NCBI GenBank assembly: GCA_024280375.1
Contig: JAJRQF010000114.1
Location: forward strand, 25,252 to 89,251
Direction: 5' to 3'
Source of the DNA: Alphaproteobacteria bacterium
GTDB taxonomy: Bacteria > Pseudomonadota > Alphaproteobacteria > Rhizobiales > Rhizobiaceae
DNA: 64,000 nt
Part shown: one piece after another, positions 17,661 to 26,454 of the stretch
How the letters are laid out: each line of letters begins with the position of its first letter
How positions within the stretch are numbered: position 1 is the first letter of the stretch
Made by a program: the position numbers and the translations under genes
The notes under the pieces: model-generated
Databases searched by the model: none
What the model saw: only the letters and a program-made list of their open reading frames with translations
What the model was told of the DNA's origin: nothing

Positions 17661-17700
17661 AAAAAGGGCATGAAGCAATTGTACTTCATGCCCTTTTTTT
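17661..17700 (+). terminator. Intrinsic terminator, probably bidirectional
   Basis: AAAAAGGGCATGAAG (17661-17675) pairs perfectly with CTTCATGCCCTTTTT (17684-17698) around an 8-nt loop and runs into T7. The A-run on the other side makes it work for the converging minus-strand operon too. Confidence 0.9.
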
Positions 17701-17706
17701 ATTGTC

Positions 17707-17838
17707 GCGTGTCTTTATTCCCAAAACCGGTTTCTACATTTCAGAGACAAGCTTTCATTGTTGACGCATGTCCTTATCCTCAAAACCGGTTCCCACCAAC
17801 GGATCAAGTCCGAGGGCATGCTTTTAGGAGACAAGCTT
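17707..17838. repeat. Two tandem copies of a RIME-like Hyphomicrobiales repeat
   Basis: Copy A (17707-17754) starts GCGTGTCTTTATTCCC and copy B (17766-17838) starts GCATGTCCTTATCCTC; both go on with AAAACCGGTT and end in AGACAAGCTT. Copy B has about 24 extra bases before the end block. The AAAACCGGTT-centred sequence is a hallmark of short dispersed repeats (RIME-type) in Rhizobiales genomes. Confidence 0.7.
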
Positions 17839-17862
17839 TATTCGCTCGAAAGCTGCTGATGC

Positions 17863-20607
17863 CTATTTTGAATGAATGGCCGCGTAAACCCGCGCTGGAG
17901 TTGCCGGAAGATCGCGCACCGATACGCCGGTTGCATCGCGAATGGCATTTAAAATTGCTGGTGCCGTTGGAATGAGCACATGTTCGCCAAGCCCTTTTGC
18001 CCCATAGGGGCCTTCTGCATCTTCGACCTCGATAATGATACTATCGACTTTTGGCATATCGCCAATTGTCGGAATGAGATAATCATGCAGATTTTCAGTA
18101 ATACCCGGTACAAATTCTTCCATCAGGGCCATCCCGATGCCTTGCGCCGAGCCACCCTCAATTTGCCCTTCAACCAGTTTCGGGTTGATTGCCTTGCCCA
18201 CATCATGGGCAGCTGTAAGGCGATCAAGCTTTACGGTGCCAAGACCAATATCGACGGTTAATTGCATCAATTGCGCGCCATAGCCGTAGACCGCGTAAGG
18301 GTTGCCCTGACCGTTTTCGTCCAATGGGGTTGTTGGCGGGTCATAGGTTTCTTCTGCGCAAAAGACATAGCCATTTTCATCAGGATCAAGTGTTCCAAGC
18401 TCAATCTGGTGGCTGGCTTCCCCATCTTTCAATAAAAGTGTGCCGTCGCCCAAAATGATTTCAGCATTTTCTGAAACATTGGCGTGGCGCAGAATTTGTT
18501 CGCGCAGGGCAAGGCCGGAAAGCCTTGCCGCATTGCCAGAAATCACTGTTTGGCGTGAGCCGGAGGTTTTGCCCGCATCGGGCGTGTGGTCGGTATCTGC
18601 CCCGCCGATGAGTATATCGAGTGCCTGAACCCCCAAAGCATCGGCGGCAATTTGCACAATCACCGTGCTTGAGCCCTGGCCAATATCAACGGCCCCCTGA
18701 TGCAGGATAATCAGGCCGTCTGACCTGATGCCCATCTTGATGGTGGATGGATTTGATATGGAGGTATTGCCGCAACCATACCAGCAGGTGCCAATGCCAC
18801 CGCCCTTGCGAAGATTGGGGTTTTCCGGGTTGGCATTGTAGTCAGCGGCCGCTTTGCGGGCCCTTTCCCATACGGGCTTCAATGCTTCCAGACATTCAAC
18901 AATGCCGACGCCCTTTTCAAATATCTGCCCGGTAACTGTTGGTTGATTGTTCCTAAGCGCATTTTTTAGCCGGAACTCGAGCCGGTCGATGCCCACTTTA
19001 TCGGCCAGTTCATCAAAGGCGCATTCCTGGGCAATGGTTGCCTGGGGAATGCCAAAACCGCGAAACGCACCGGAGGGCACGCAATTGGTATGGACGGCAG
19101 TGCCGCTTGCCCGGTAATTGGGCATCAAATAGGGGCCGGAGGCGTGGATTGGCACTCGGTTTGCAACCGTTGGGCCCCAGCTTGCATAGGCGCCAGTATT
19201 GAAAATTCCCTCATAGCTCATGCCGGTTAAAATGCCATTTTCATCACAGCCAATTTCGACAGTGGTTTGTGAGGGATGGCGTTTGGTGGTTGAGCGCATG
19301 GATTCCGAACGCGTGTAGCAAATCGTGGCGGGTCGTTTTAAATGCCAGGCGGCAAGCGCAATAAAAGGCTGGATGGAAATGTCGATCTTTGATCCAAAGC
19401 CACCACCGCAGGCGCTTGGGATTATCTGGATCTGCCGTTTGTCCAACCCCATGATTTTGGCAGTTGATTCCAAATCCATATGGGGTGACTGGGTGCCACC
19501 GTAAATCCTGATCCGATCGCCAATGCGCACCGCATATCCGGCTTCCGGCTCAATATAGGCGTGTTCAACAAAGGGCGTCGAGAAGGATGCTTTTACCCGG
19601 TGGGCCGCCTGTTTTAGGCCCGCATCCGCATCACCGCACACCACCCGACCTTCGATCAGAATGTTACTTTTGCGGTCACGGTGAATTTGGGCGGCACCGT
19701 TTTCAAGCGCTTCATTGGATGTCATGATTGCAGGTAATTCCTGCCAGGTGACCGGGAATGTCTCCAAATCAAGGGCTGTAATGGCCTCTACCTCGCCGGC
19801 AATAATGGCGATGGCCTCACCACGAAACAGGCTGATTTTTTCCGCCAGCACGGGTTGGTCAAAAAATGGAGGGATAACGCCAAAGTGGTTGTCGCCCGGA
19901 ATGTCGCTGGCCGTATAGATCGCAAGTATGCCGGGGTTTTCAGCGATGAAATTAGCCGTATCGCCGATTTGGAAACTGGCATGGTGGAAGGGCGAGCGCA
20001 CAATGCGCACAGCAATTGCATTTTCCGGCAAAAGGTCATCACCAAATTTTTCGCTTCCGGCGATCTTTTCCAACCCATCAATCCGGTTGATGCTGGCACC
20101 AACAGCGTGACCGGCTGCCGGGTCTTCGGGCTCGGTGTTGAAACTCGCCACATCCATCACCGCATCAATGATTTTTGAATAGCCGGTGCAGCGGCACAAC
20201 ACGCCGGAAAGGGCATTTTCAACATCTTCGCGGGTTGGTTCCGGGTTGTTGTCCAACAGATCAACTGCACTCATCAACATGCCGGGGGTGCAAATGCCGC
20301 ACTGGGCCGCACCATGTTGCAGAAAACATTGTTGCAGGCGCGACAAAATTTGTTGGTCAGACAGACCTTCAACTGTGGTTACCGGCAGATTGGCCGCATG
20401 GGCAACCGGTACGAGACAGGAGCAAACCTGCTTGCCGTCGAGGGTGACAGTGCAGGCACCGCAATCGCCCGCATCGCAACCGACCTTGGTGCCGGTCTGG
20501 CCCAATTCGTGGCGCAGCACATGGGATAAGCGTGTCGATGGGTGCGCATTAACGGTGACATCTTCGCCATTGAGCAGAAACCGGATGGGGGTGGTTGAAA
20601 TATCCAT
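17863..20607 (-). CDS. Molybdenum hydroxylase, fused 2Fe-2S plus molybdopterin subunit (xanthine dehydrogenase/aldehyde oxidase family)
   Basis: A 914-residue fusion. Residues 1-155 carry two 2Fe-2S clusters: plant-type CDAGDCGACTV...C and helical CGICTPG...CRCTGY. Residues about 170-914 are the Mo-cofactor domain with GGGFGSKIDI, AFRGFGIPQA, DIGQGSSTV and the catalytic Glu in GAKGLGEHV. This layout matches aldehyde oxidoreductases such as Mop (about 907 residues) rather than the separate-chain CoxLS type, yet it has a separate FAD subunit upstream, with TAATG start-stop overlap. The enzyme hydroxylates an aldehyde or N-heterocycle; substrate unknown. Neighbouring CoA ligase and BKACE genes hint at catabolism of an organic acid. 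Confidence 0.9.
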   Translation of the reverse strand: MDISTTPIRFLLNGEDVTVNAHPSTRLSHVLRHELGQTGTKVGCDAGDCGACTVTLDGKQVCSCLVPVAHAANLPVTTVEGLSDQQILSRLQQCFLQHGAAQCGICTPGMLMSAVDLLDNNPEPTREDVENALSGVLCRCTGYSKIIDAVMDVASFNTEPEDPAAGHAVGASINRIDGLEKIAGSEKFGDDLLPENAIAVRIVRSPFHHASFQIGDTANFIAENPGILAIYTASDIPGDNHFGVIPPFFDQPVLAEKISLFRGEAIAIIAGEVEAITALDLETFPVTWQELPAIMTSNEALENGAAQIHRDRKSNILIEGRVVCGDADAGLKQAAHRVKASFSTPFVEHAYIEPEAGYAVRIGDRIRIYGGTQSPHMDLESTAKIMGLDKRQIQIIPSACGGGFGSKIDISIQPFIALAAWHLKRPATICYTRSESMRSTTKRHPSQTTVEIGCDENGILTGMSYEGIFNTGAYASWGPTVANRVPIHASGPYLMPNYRASGTAVHTNCVPSGAFRGFGIPQATIAQECAFDELADKVGIDRLEFRLKNALRNNQPTVTGQIFEKGVGIVECLEALKPVWERARKAAADYNANPENPNLRKGGGIGTCWYGCGNTSISNPSTIKMGIRSDGLIILHQGAVDIGQGSSTVIVQIAADALGVQALDILIGGADTDHTPDAGKTSGSRQTVISGNAARLSGLALREQILRHANVSENAEIILGDGTLLLKDGEASHQIELGTLDPDENGYVFCAEETYDPPTTPLDENGQGNPYAVYGYGAQLMQLTVDIGLGTVKLDRLTAAHDVGKAINPKLVEGQIEGGSAQGIGMALMEEFVPGITENLHDYLIPTIGDMPKVDSIIIEVEDAEGPYGAKGLGEHVLIPTAPAILNAIRDATGVSVRDLPATPARVYAAIHSK

Positions 20608-21446
20608 TATTGCGCCTCCACAGCGGAAAGAATTGCCCGGCGCACGCTTTCCTGCATGGCCGATTGTCGATAATCAGCCGGTGCGCGTATGTCATCAATG
20701 GGCGTCAGATGGGCAAATTGATCAGCGCTAACCAGATCGCAAAGCGATTTATCAAAGGGTTGCGCGATCAGCTTTCGTTCAAGTTCTGGAATGCGCCGGG
20801 CTTTGGCCGAGCAGGCACCAACTGAAACGGATGCGGTCATCACTTCGCCGAGCGGGCCTTTAAGCAAGCGCACCGCTGACATGACGATGGAGATGACCAT
20901 GTAGCGTCGGGAGCCAAGTTTGTGAAATGCGGAATTTCCGGTTGCCGACATGCGCGGAATGATGATGGCGCTGAGCAGTTCGTCATCGGCAAGGGATGTT
21001 TGGCGGTTGCCAGAAATGAATTCAGAAAGCGGCATTTGCCGGGTGCCGTTCTTGCCCATCAGTTCAATTTCTGCATCCAGCACCAGCAGAGCGGGCACAC
21101 CATCGGCAGCGGGCGATGCATTGCAAAGATTGCCGGCTATTGTGGCGCGGTTCTGTATTTGCTTTGAACCGACTTCGATGGCCGCCTGTTTCAGGGCATT
21201 AAAGCAATCGGGCAGGGCAAGAACAGCAATATCGGCCCACGTGGTCAGCGCGCCAATGCGCCAGTGATCGAGCTTTTCGGTAACGCCGTTCAAAGTGGCG
21301 ATTGATGTGATGTCGAGAATATCGTTTTTTGGCGCATTTTCGCCAAGGGCGGGGTAAAAATCTGTGCCACCTGCCAGAATATCCCACTGGCCGTTGGCAA
21401 GTAGTTCAAGCGCCTGTTTCAGTTCAACCGGTCTGGCATATTGCAT
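20607..21446 (-). CDS. FAD-binding subunit of the molybdenum hydroxylase
   Basis: 280 residues from ATG 21446 (MQYARPVEL). The N-terminal FAD-binding motifs are ILAGGTDFYP and ATIAGNLCNASPAADGVPALL; the C-terminal CO-dehydrogenase flavoprotein domain covers about 175-275. It passes electrons from the Fe-S clusters to NAD or quinone. The frame is open 21 codons further upstream, but those residues do not fit the family start. Its stop overlaps the start of the catalytic subunit by one base (TAATG), so the two are translated together. Confidence 0.9.
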   Translation of the reverse strand: MQYARPVELKQALELLANGQWDILAGGTDFYPALGENAPKNDILDITSIATLNGVTEKLDHWRIGALTTWADIAVLALPDCFNALKQAAIEVGSKQIQNRATIAGNLCNASPAADGVPALLVLDAEIELMGKNGTRQMPLSEFISGNRQTSLADDELLSAIIIPRMSATGNSAFHKLGSRRYMVISIVMSAVRLLKGPLGEVMTASVSVGACSAKARRIPELERKLIAQPFDKSLCDLVSADQFAHLTPIDDIRAPADYRQSAMQESVRRAILSAVEAQ

Positions 21447-21521
21447 GTAATGTTCACCATTGTTGGAATTTTTTATGACCCTATTGAAGGCGGCAAGCAG
21501 CGTCAACAATAGGTTCTGACC

Positions 21522-23057
21522 CTAATCTATTTGCTGAAAAAGGTCTTTATATTCTTCGCGCATCTGGTTCTTTTGAATTTTGCCCATTGTATTGCGCGGC
21601 AGTGCGTCGATAAAGATTACCCGCTTTGGCACTTTGAATTTTGCCAGCAATTGTCTGGCCTCCGAAATTATTTCAGCCTGGCTGATGTTTTTACCCTCGC
21701 GTCGGGCAATAATCGCGACAACGCTTTCGCCAAAATCTGGATCTGGAACGCCGATAATCGCACTTTCGGCAATCTCGGGCATGGCATCAAGCACGGTTTC
21801 AACTTCGGCAGGATAAATGTTCAAGCCACCGGAAATGATTAAGTCTTTTGAGCGCCCGACAATGGAAATATAGCCATCTTCATCAATCCGGGCCATATCG
21901 CCAGTGATGAAAAATCCATCCACGCGCAATTCTTCTGCGGTTTTTTCCGCATTGCGCCAATAGCCGGCAAATACGTTTGGCCCGCGCACCTCGATAATGC
22001 CGGTTTCACCCTTTGGTAGTTCTTTTGCCGTTTCCGGATTGGTGATTTTCAATTCAACACCGGGCAGGGGAAAACCAACGGTTCCAGCCCGGCGCTCGCC
22101 GTCATAGGGATTTGAGGTATTCATATTGGTTTCAGTCATGCCGTAACGCTCTAAGATGGCATGGCCGGTGCGCTTACTAAATTCATTATGGGTATCGGCG
22201 GAAAGCGGGGCCGAGCCGGAAATGAAAAGCCGCATATTGACCACCAGATCGCGGTCGAATTCCGGTTTTGAAAGCAGGCGGGAATAGAAAGTTGGAACCC
22301 CCATTAATGTGGTGCAGCGGGGTAATTGGCGGATTAATTCATCCGCATCAAATTTCGGCAGGAAAACCATTGCGCCGCCGGATAAGAGGCTGGTGCTGGT
22401 GGCGACAAAAAGCCCGTGGGTATGAAATATCGGCAGGGCGTGCAGCAATATATCGTTAGCGGTAATTTTCCATATGTCCAGCAGAGCTTGCGTATTAGAA
22501 AGCAGGTTGCCATGGGTGAGCATCGCCCCCTTGGAGCGCCCGGTGGTGCCGGATGTATAAAGAATAGCCGCAAGATCACCGCTTTCGCGGTGGATGATGT
22601 CAAACTCGCCCGCCTGTTCGTTGGTTATATTTGCAAGCGACCCTTTGCCTTTTTGATCGAGGGTCAATTGATGCACCACACTGGCCTTTGTGCAGACATC
22701 GGCAAGCAGCGCTTCGTCTTTTGGGTCTGAGATGAAAATATGTGGCTCCGCATCACTAAGGAAATAGGAGACTTCGACCGGGGTATAGGCGTTGTTAAGT
22801 GGTAGATAAACGCCGCCGCACATGAGACAACCGAGGTAAAGGCAAAGCGCATCGGGTGATTTTTCAATCTGCACCGCAATGCGATCGCCGGGCCGAACGC
22901 CCAATGAAACGAACGCATTGGCATATTTTGATGCGATGGAAAACAATCCGCCATAGGAGATCACCTCATCATCCTTAGTGTAAATGCTTGGTTTTTCCGG
23001 CTGGTCTATATTTGCAACAAAATGAGCAATAAGGTTGTTGTTGGTTGGTTCGGGCAT
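21522..23057 (-). CDS. matB: AMP-forming acyl-CoA ligase, malonyl-CoA synthetase (MatB)-like
   Basis: A 511-residue ANL-family enzyme. P-loop LYTSGTTGRSKGAM, the A5 motif YGMTETN followed by MNTSNPYDGERRAG as in MatB, the GDMARIDEDGYISIVGRSKD hinge, and catalytic Lys in PRNTMGKIQ are all there. MatB activates malonate (and methylmalonate) to the CoA thioester. It lies 76 bp upstream of the molybdenum hydroxylase FAD subunit in the same direction and divergent from a BKACE gene. Because the ANL family is broad, malonate is likely but not certain. Confidence 0.82.
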   Translation of the reverse strand: MPEPTNNNLIAHFVANIDQPEKPSIYTKDDEVISYGGLFSIASKYANAFVSLGVRPGDRIAVQIEKSPDALCLYLGCLMCGGVYLPLNNAYTPVEVSYFLSDAEPHIFISDPKDEALLADVCTKASVVHQLTLDQKGKGSLANITNEQAGEFDIIHRESGDLAAILYTSGTTGRSKGAMLTHGNLLSNTQALLDIWKITANDILLHALPIFHTHGLFVATSTSLLSGGAMVFLPKFDADELIRQLPRCTTLMGVPTFYSRLLSKPEFDRDLVVNMRLFISGSAPLSADTHNEFSKRTGHAILERYGMTETNMNTSNPYDGERRAGTVGFPLPGVELKITNPETAKELPKGETGIIEVRGPNVFAGYWRNAEKTAEELRVDGFFITGDMARIDEDGYISIVGRSKDLIISGGLNIYPAEVETVLDAMPEIAESAIIGVPDPDFGESVVAIIARREGKNISQAEIISEARQLLAKFKVPKRVIFIDALPRNTMGKIQKNQMREEYKDLFQQID

Positions 23058-23179
23058 TGGAGTTTGGTTCCGGCCGTTTGATTGGGGTCAGGATAAAATT
23101 GCAGCATAGGCTGCTTGAATTTATCTGCAATATCCTCGACAGTGTTGGTTGATATTTTTTAGAGGAAAAGGATAATTCT

Positions 23180-23974
23180 TTGCCTGATTTGCCTTTGATA
23201 ATGGTGGCGCCCAATGGCGCGCGCCGGACAATGGATGATCATCCAGCACTACCGGTAACGATTGATCAGCTGGCGTGGAATGCGGTTGACTGCCTGGAGG
23301 TCGGTGCCGGTGCAATCCATATTCATGTGCGCGATAAAGATCAAAAACATGTGCTGGATGCGCCGCTTTACCGTGAAGCCATTGCTGCGATTGATAGGGC
23401 AACGAGCGGGCAAATGCTGGTGCAGATCACAACCGAGGCGGTTGGCCGATATTCGCCGCAACAACAGCGCGATGTGGTGCGGGCGGTGATGCCCAGGGCG
23501 GTCAGTATTGCACTGGGCGAGATGATACCGGATAAAAGCGAAGAGAAAAATGCAGCGGCGCTTTTTGCCGAACTGCTGAAAAATGAGGTGGCGGTGCAGC
23601 ACATTATCTATGATGTTGCGGGCATTGAGAAATTTGCAAATTATTTAACGCGCGGCATCGTGCCGGGTGACGCCCATGAATTGTTGTTTCCGCTGGGGCG
23701 CTACACGAAGGACCAGCAAAGTGACCCTGCATCACTTCTGCCCTTTCTGGCAAAGTTGGATGATTTGGGCCTGCGTGAAAGCTGCAACTGGGCGATTTGT
23801 GCCTTTGGGGTCGGCGAAACCCGCTCACTGGCCGCCGCATTGGCTTTGGGCGGAAAAGTGCGGGTGGGATTTGAAAACAACCTTTTGCATACGGATGGTT
23901 CAATTGCTGAAAATAACGCCGAGCGGGTAGCGGTGATAGCTGCTCTGGCGGGGAAAATGGGGTTGATGGGCTAA
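23180..23974 (+). CDS. BKACE-family (DUF849, 3-keto acid cleavage enzyme) protein
   Basis: 264 residues starting at TTG, with AGAGGAAAAGGA upstream. BKACE enzymes condense a beta-keto acid with acetyl-CoA, releasing acetoacetate and a new acyl-CoA, in a Zn-dependent TIM barrel. Zinc-ligand HIHVRD (His47, His49), substrate segment ITTEAVGRYS and C-terminal CAFGVGETRSLA...RVGFENN are visible; the last is usually VGLEDN. It is at the short end of the family (about 270-310). The keto-acid substrate is unknown; divergent malonyl-CoA synthetase-like and downstream SDR genes suggest a small catabolic module. Confidence 0.85.
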   Translation: MPDLPLIMVAPNGARRTMDDHPALPVTIDQLAWNAVDCLEVGAGAIHIHVRDKDQKHVLDAPLYREAIAAIDRATSGQMLVQITTEAVGRYSPQQQRDVVRAVMPRAVSIALGEMIPDKSEEKNAAALFAELLKNEVAVQHIIYDVAGIEKFANYLTRGIVPGDAHELLFPLGRYTKDQQSDPASLLPFLAKLDDLGLRESCNWAICAFGVGETRSLAAALALGGKVRVGFENNLLHTDGSIAENNAERVAVIAALAGKMGLMG

Positions 23975-23978
23975 AAAG

Positions 23979-24776
23979 TTATCCCATCAATTGGCCTCCA
24001 TTGATTTCCAAAATCTGACCGGTGATATAGCCACTTAACTTGTGGGAGGCGAAAAACAGGCAGGCGGGTGCACAATCCTGCGGGATGCCAAGCCGTCCAA
24101 GTGGAATTGCCCTGGCGGTCGCCTCAAGTTTTTCCTTCGATGAATAGCGTGTGTGAAAGTCCGTATCAATTGTGCCGGGAGAAAGCGCATTAACCCGGAT
24201 ATTATGCGGTGCCAGTTCGCGTGCAAGGCTTCTGGTATAGGTTGAGACAAATGCCTTTGAGGCGCTATAAATGGATGAACCGGGGCTTCCGCCTGTCGTG
24301 GCTGAAATCGATGTGGTGTTAATGATCGACCCGTTGGCTGATTTTTTTAACAATGGAAGCAGGGCAGTCGTAAGCACCACAACCGAGCGGGCATTAAGAT
24401 CCATAACCTTGTCATAATGCGCGCCGCTCATATCATCGGCCAATACACGGCCGAACATGGTGCCTGCATTGTTGACGAGAATATCCACTTTGGAAAATTT
24501 TGCGGAAATTTCAGTAGCAAGCTCTGCAATGCCCTGATCGGTGGAAAGATCAGCATAGGCAGCCGTGCATGCTTGCGAATTTTTATCGGCAGAAAATGTG
24601 TGGGCATTGGCCGAATTTTCCGATACGCCCATATGAGCAAAAAGATTGGCCCCGTGGCTGACAAATTCTTCAGCAATCGCCGCGCCAATGCCGCGCCCGG
24701 CGCCCGTGACCACCACATTCAGCCCGGAAAACAGGCGTTTTGAGAACGGGGATTCCGTGGGTTCAGTATCTTTCAT
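23979..24776 (-). CDS. Short-chain dehydrogenase/reductase
   Basis: A 265-residue classical SDR: TGAGRGIGAAIA (coenzyme), NNAGTMFG, catalytic Ser in NTTSISATTGG, YSASK, and C-terminal GQILEINGGQLMG. Its stop lies four bases from the convergent BKACE stop. The N-terminal 18 residues before the Rossmann fold are longer than usual. 3-ketoacyl reductase or hydroxy-acid dehydrogenase are possible roles; substrate not readable. Confidence 0.88.
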   Translation of the reverse strand: MKDTEPTESPFSKRLFSGLNVVVTGAGRGIGAAIAEEFVSHGANLFAHMGVSENSANAHTFSADKNSQACTAAYADLSTDQGIAELATEISAKFSKVDILVNNAGTMFGRVLADDMSGAHYDKVMDLNARSVVVLTTALLPLLKKSANGSIINTTSISATTGGSPGSSIYSASKAFVSTYTRSLARELAPHNIRVNALSPGTIDTDFHTRYSSKEKLEATARAIPLGRLGIPQDCAPACLFFASHKLSGYITGQILEINGGQLMG

Positions 24777-24844
24777 ATTGACTTTCGTTTATATTCATTT
24801 CAAACCCATTGCAGCAATATTTTGTGCTTTAAATAGGTGTTTCT

Positions 24845-26341
24845 GTGTCTGTTGATTATGACGTATTTGTCATCGGTGGCGGTGTCAATGGGTGTGGAAT
24901 TGCCCGCGATGCGGTTGGACGCGGGTTTTCTACCGGCCTTTGTGAGATGAAAGATCTTGGCTGGGCGACCTCATCCAGCTCTACCAAACTTATACATGGC
25001 GGCCTTCGTTATCTTGAGCATTACGAGTTTATGCTGGTGCGCAAAGCCTTGAAAGAGCGGGAAGTTCTTTGGGCAATGGCGCCGCATATTGTTGAGCCTG
25101 TGCGGTTGATTTTGCCCCATCACAAGGGGCTTCGCCCTGCCTGGTTTTTGCGCCTTGGCCTGTTTGTCTATGACTATATTGGCGGGCGGCATAAACTGCC
25201 GGCGACGAAAACCATCAATCTTGCAACCCATGAAACAGGAAAACCACTGAAGCCACTGTTTAAAAAGGCTTTCGAGTTTTCAGATTGCTGGGTGGATGAT
25301 AGTCGGCTGGTGATGCTGAATGCCCGTGATGCGGCCGAGCGTGGGGCTGATATTATGGTGCGGACGCGCTGCAAACGGGCCGATAAAAAGGGCGATCATT
25401 GGGAAATTACGCTGGAGAATGTCGATAGTGGCGATGAAAAAATTGTTACTGCAAGCCTGATTGTTAATGCGGCCGGTCCCTGGGTTGATGATGTGTTGTC
25501 GACCTCTTTGGGTAAAAATGACAGCCACAATGTGCGGTTGGTACAGGGCAGCCATATCGTGGTGAAAAAACTGTTTGATCATGACCGGAGCTACTTTTTT
25601 CAAAACAAGGATGATCGTATCATTTTTGCCATTCCTTACCGCGATGATTATACGCTGATTGGAACCACCGATCGCGATTATGAAGGTGATCCGGGCAATG
25701 TGAAAGCCAGCAGGGAAGAAATATCTTATTTGTGCGATTGTGCCAACGAGTATTTTGCAGAACCGGTGCTTGAAGAAAATGTGGTCTGGACCTATTCAGG
25801 TGTGCGCCCGCTCTATGATGATGGCGCAAGCATGGCGCAGGAAGCCACCCGCGATTATGTGTTGCGTCAGGATGGCGAGGCGGGGCAGGCGCCGGTTTTA
25901 AACATTTTTGGCGGCAAAATTACCACCTACCGGGTTTTGTCTGAGGCGGTGGTTGAAAATATCGAAGACTTGCTGGGCACTAAAAAGCCCGCATGGACAG
26001 AAGGCGCAACATTGCCCGGAGGCTATTTCCCGGTTGAGGGCTTTGATGAGCTTGTAACTGAAACACTTGCCGACTTTCCGTTTTTGGAAAAACCTCAAGC
26101 CCGGCGGATGTGCCGGGCCTATGGTTCTGATACCAAATTAATGCTGAATGGTGCAAAATCCCTGATTGATATGGGCAAGGATTTTGGTTGCGGCTTGAGT
26201 GAAATAGAAGTGAACTACATGCGGGAAAAAGAATGGGCCCAAACCGCAGAAGATGTGCTTTGGCGGCGCAGCAAGCTCGGCATTAAAATGTCTGATGACC
26301 AAATTTCTGCGCTTGGTGAATGGATGAAATCTCAGGCGTGA
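24845..26341 (+). CDS. glpD: Aerobic glycerol-3-phosphate dehydrogenase
   Basis: A 498-residue FAD enzyme that oxidises glycerol-3-phosphate to dihydroxyacetone phosphate and feeds electrons to ubiquinone at the inner membrane. FAD-binding VIGGGVNGCGIARDAVGRG at the N-terminus, STKLIHGGLRYLE, the YRDDYTLIGTTDRDYEGDP segment and FGGKITTYR near residue 355 match GlpD; the C-terminal DAO_C domain is complete. GTG start. No glpK or glpF is adjacent and no GlpR site was found. Confidence 0.93.
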   Translation: MSVDYDVFVIGGGVNGCGIARDAVGRGFSTGLCEMKDLGWATSSSSTKLIHGGLRYLEHYEFMLVRKALKEREVLWAMAPHIVEPVRLILPHHKGLRPAWFLRLGLFVYDYIGGRHKLPATKTINLATHETGKPLKPLFKKAFEFSDCWVDDSRLVMLNARDAAERGADIMVRTRCKRADKKGDHWEITLENVDSGDEKIVTASLIVNAAGPWVDDVLSTSLGKNDSHNVRLVQGSHIVVKKLFDHDRSYFFQNKDDRIIFAIPYRDDYTLIGTTDRDYEGDPGNVKASREEISYLCDCANEYFAEPVLEENVVWTYSGVRPLYDDGASMAQEATRDYVLRQDGEAGQAPVLNIFGGKITTYRVLSEAVVENIEDLLGTKKPAWTEGATLPGGYFPVEGFDELVTETLADFPFLEKPQARRMCRAYGSDTKLMLNGAKSLIDMGKDFGCGLSEIEVNYMREKEWAQTAEDVLWRRSKLGIKMSDDQISALGEWMKSQA

Positions 26342-26454
26342 TGGGCGGAGAATAATTTCCTCAATCTTGCTTTATTTCTTCAGGTGCGCTTTGTCACACT
26401 GGTGCTGATTATTGTGTGGTACTGAATTGGCATAATTTAGAAAATGGGGAACTC

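Larger units (their letters stand above)
17497..17862. other. Repeat-rich intergenic region with terminator
   Basis: The 366 bp between the permease stop and the molybdenum hydroxylase stop hold no gene. They contain, in order, a dispersed repeat with a perfect stem, a strong intrinsic terminator, and two tandem copies of a RIME-like element. The two flanking genes converge here. Confidence 0.7.

Noticed and set aside
21512..21525. GGTTCTGACCCTAA shared with 41431-41444, each near a gene end
   Set aside because: Only 14 bp match and no flanking similarity; too short to call a repeat family without genome-wide counts.
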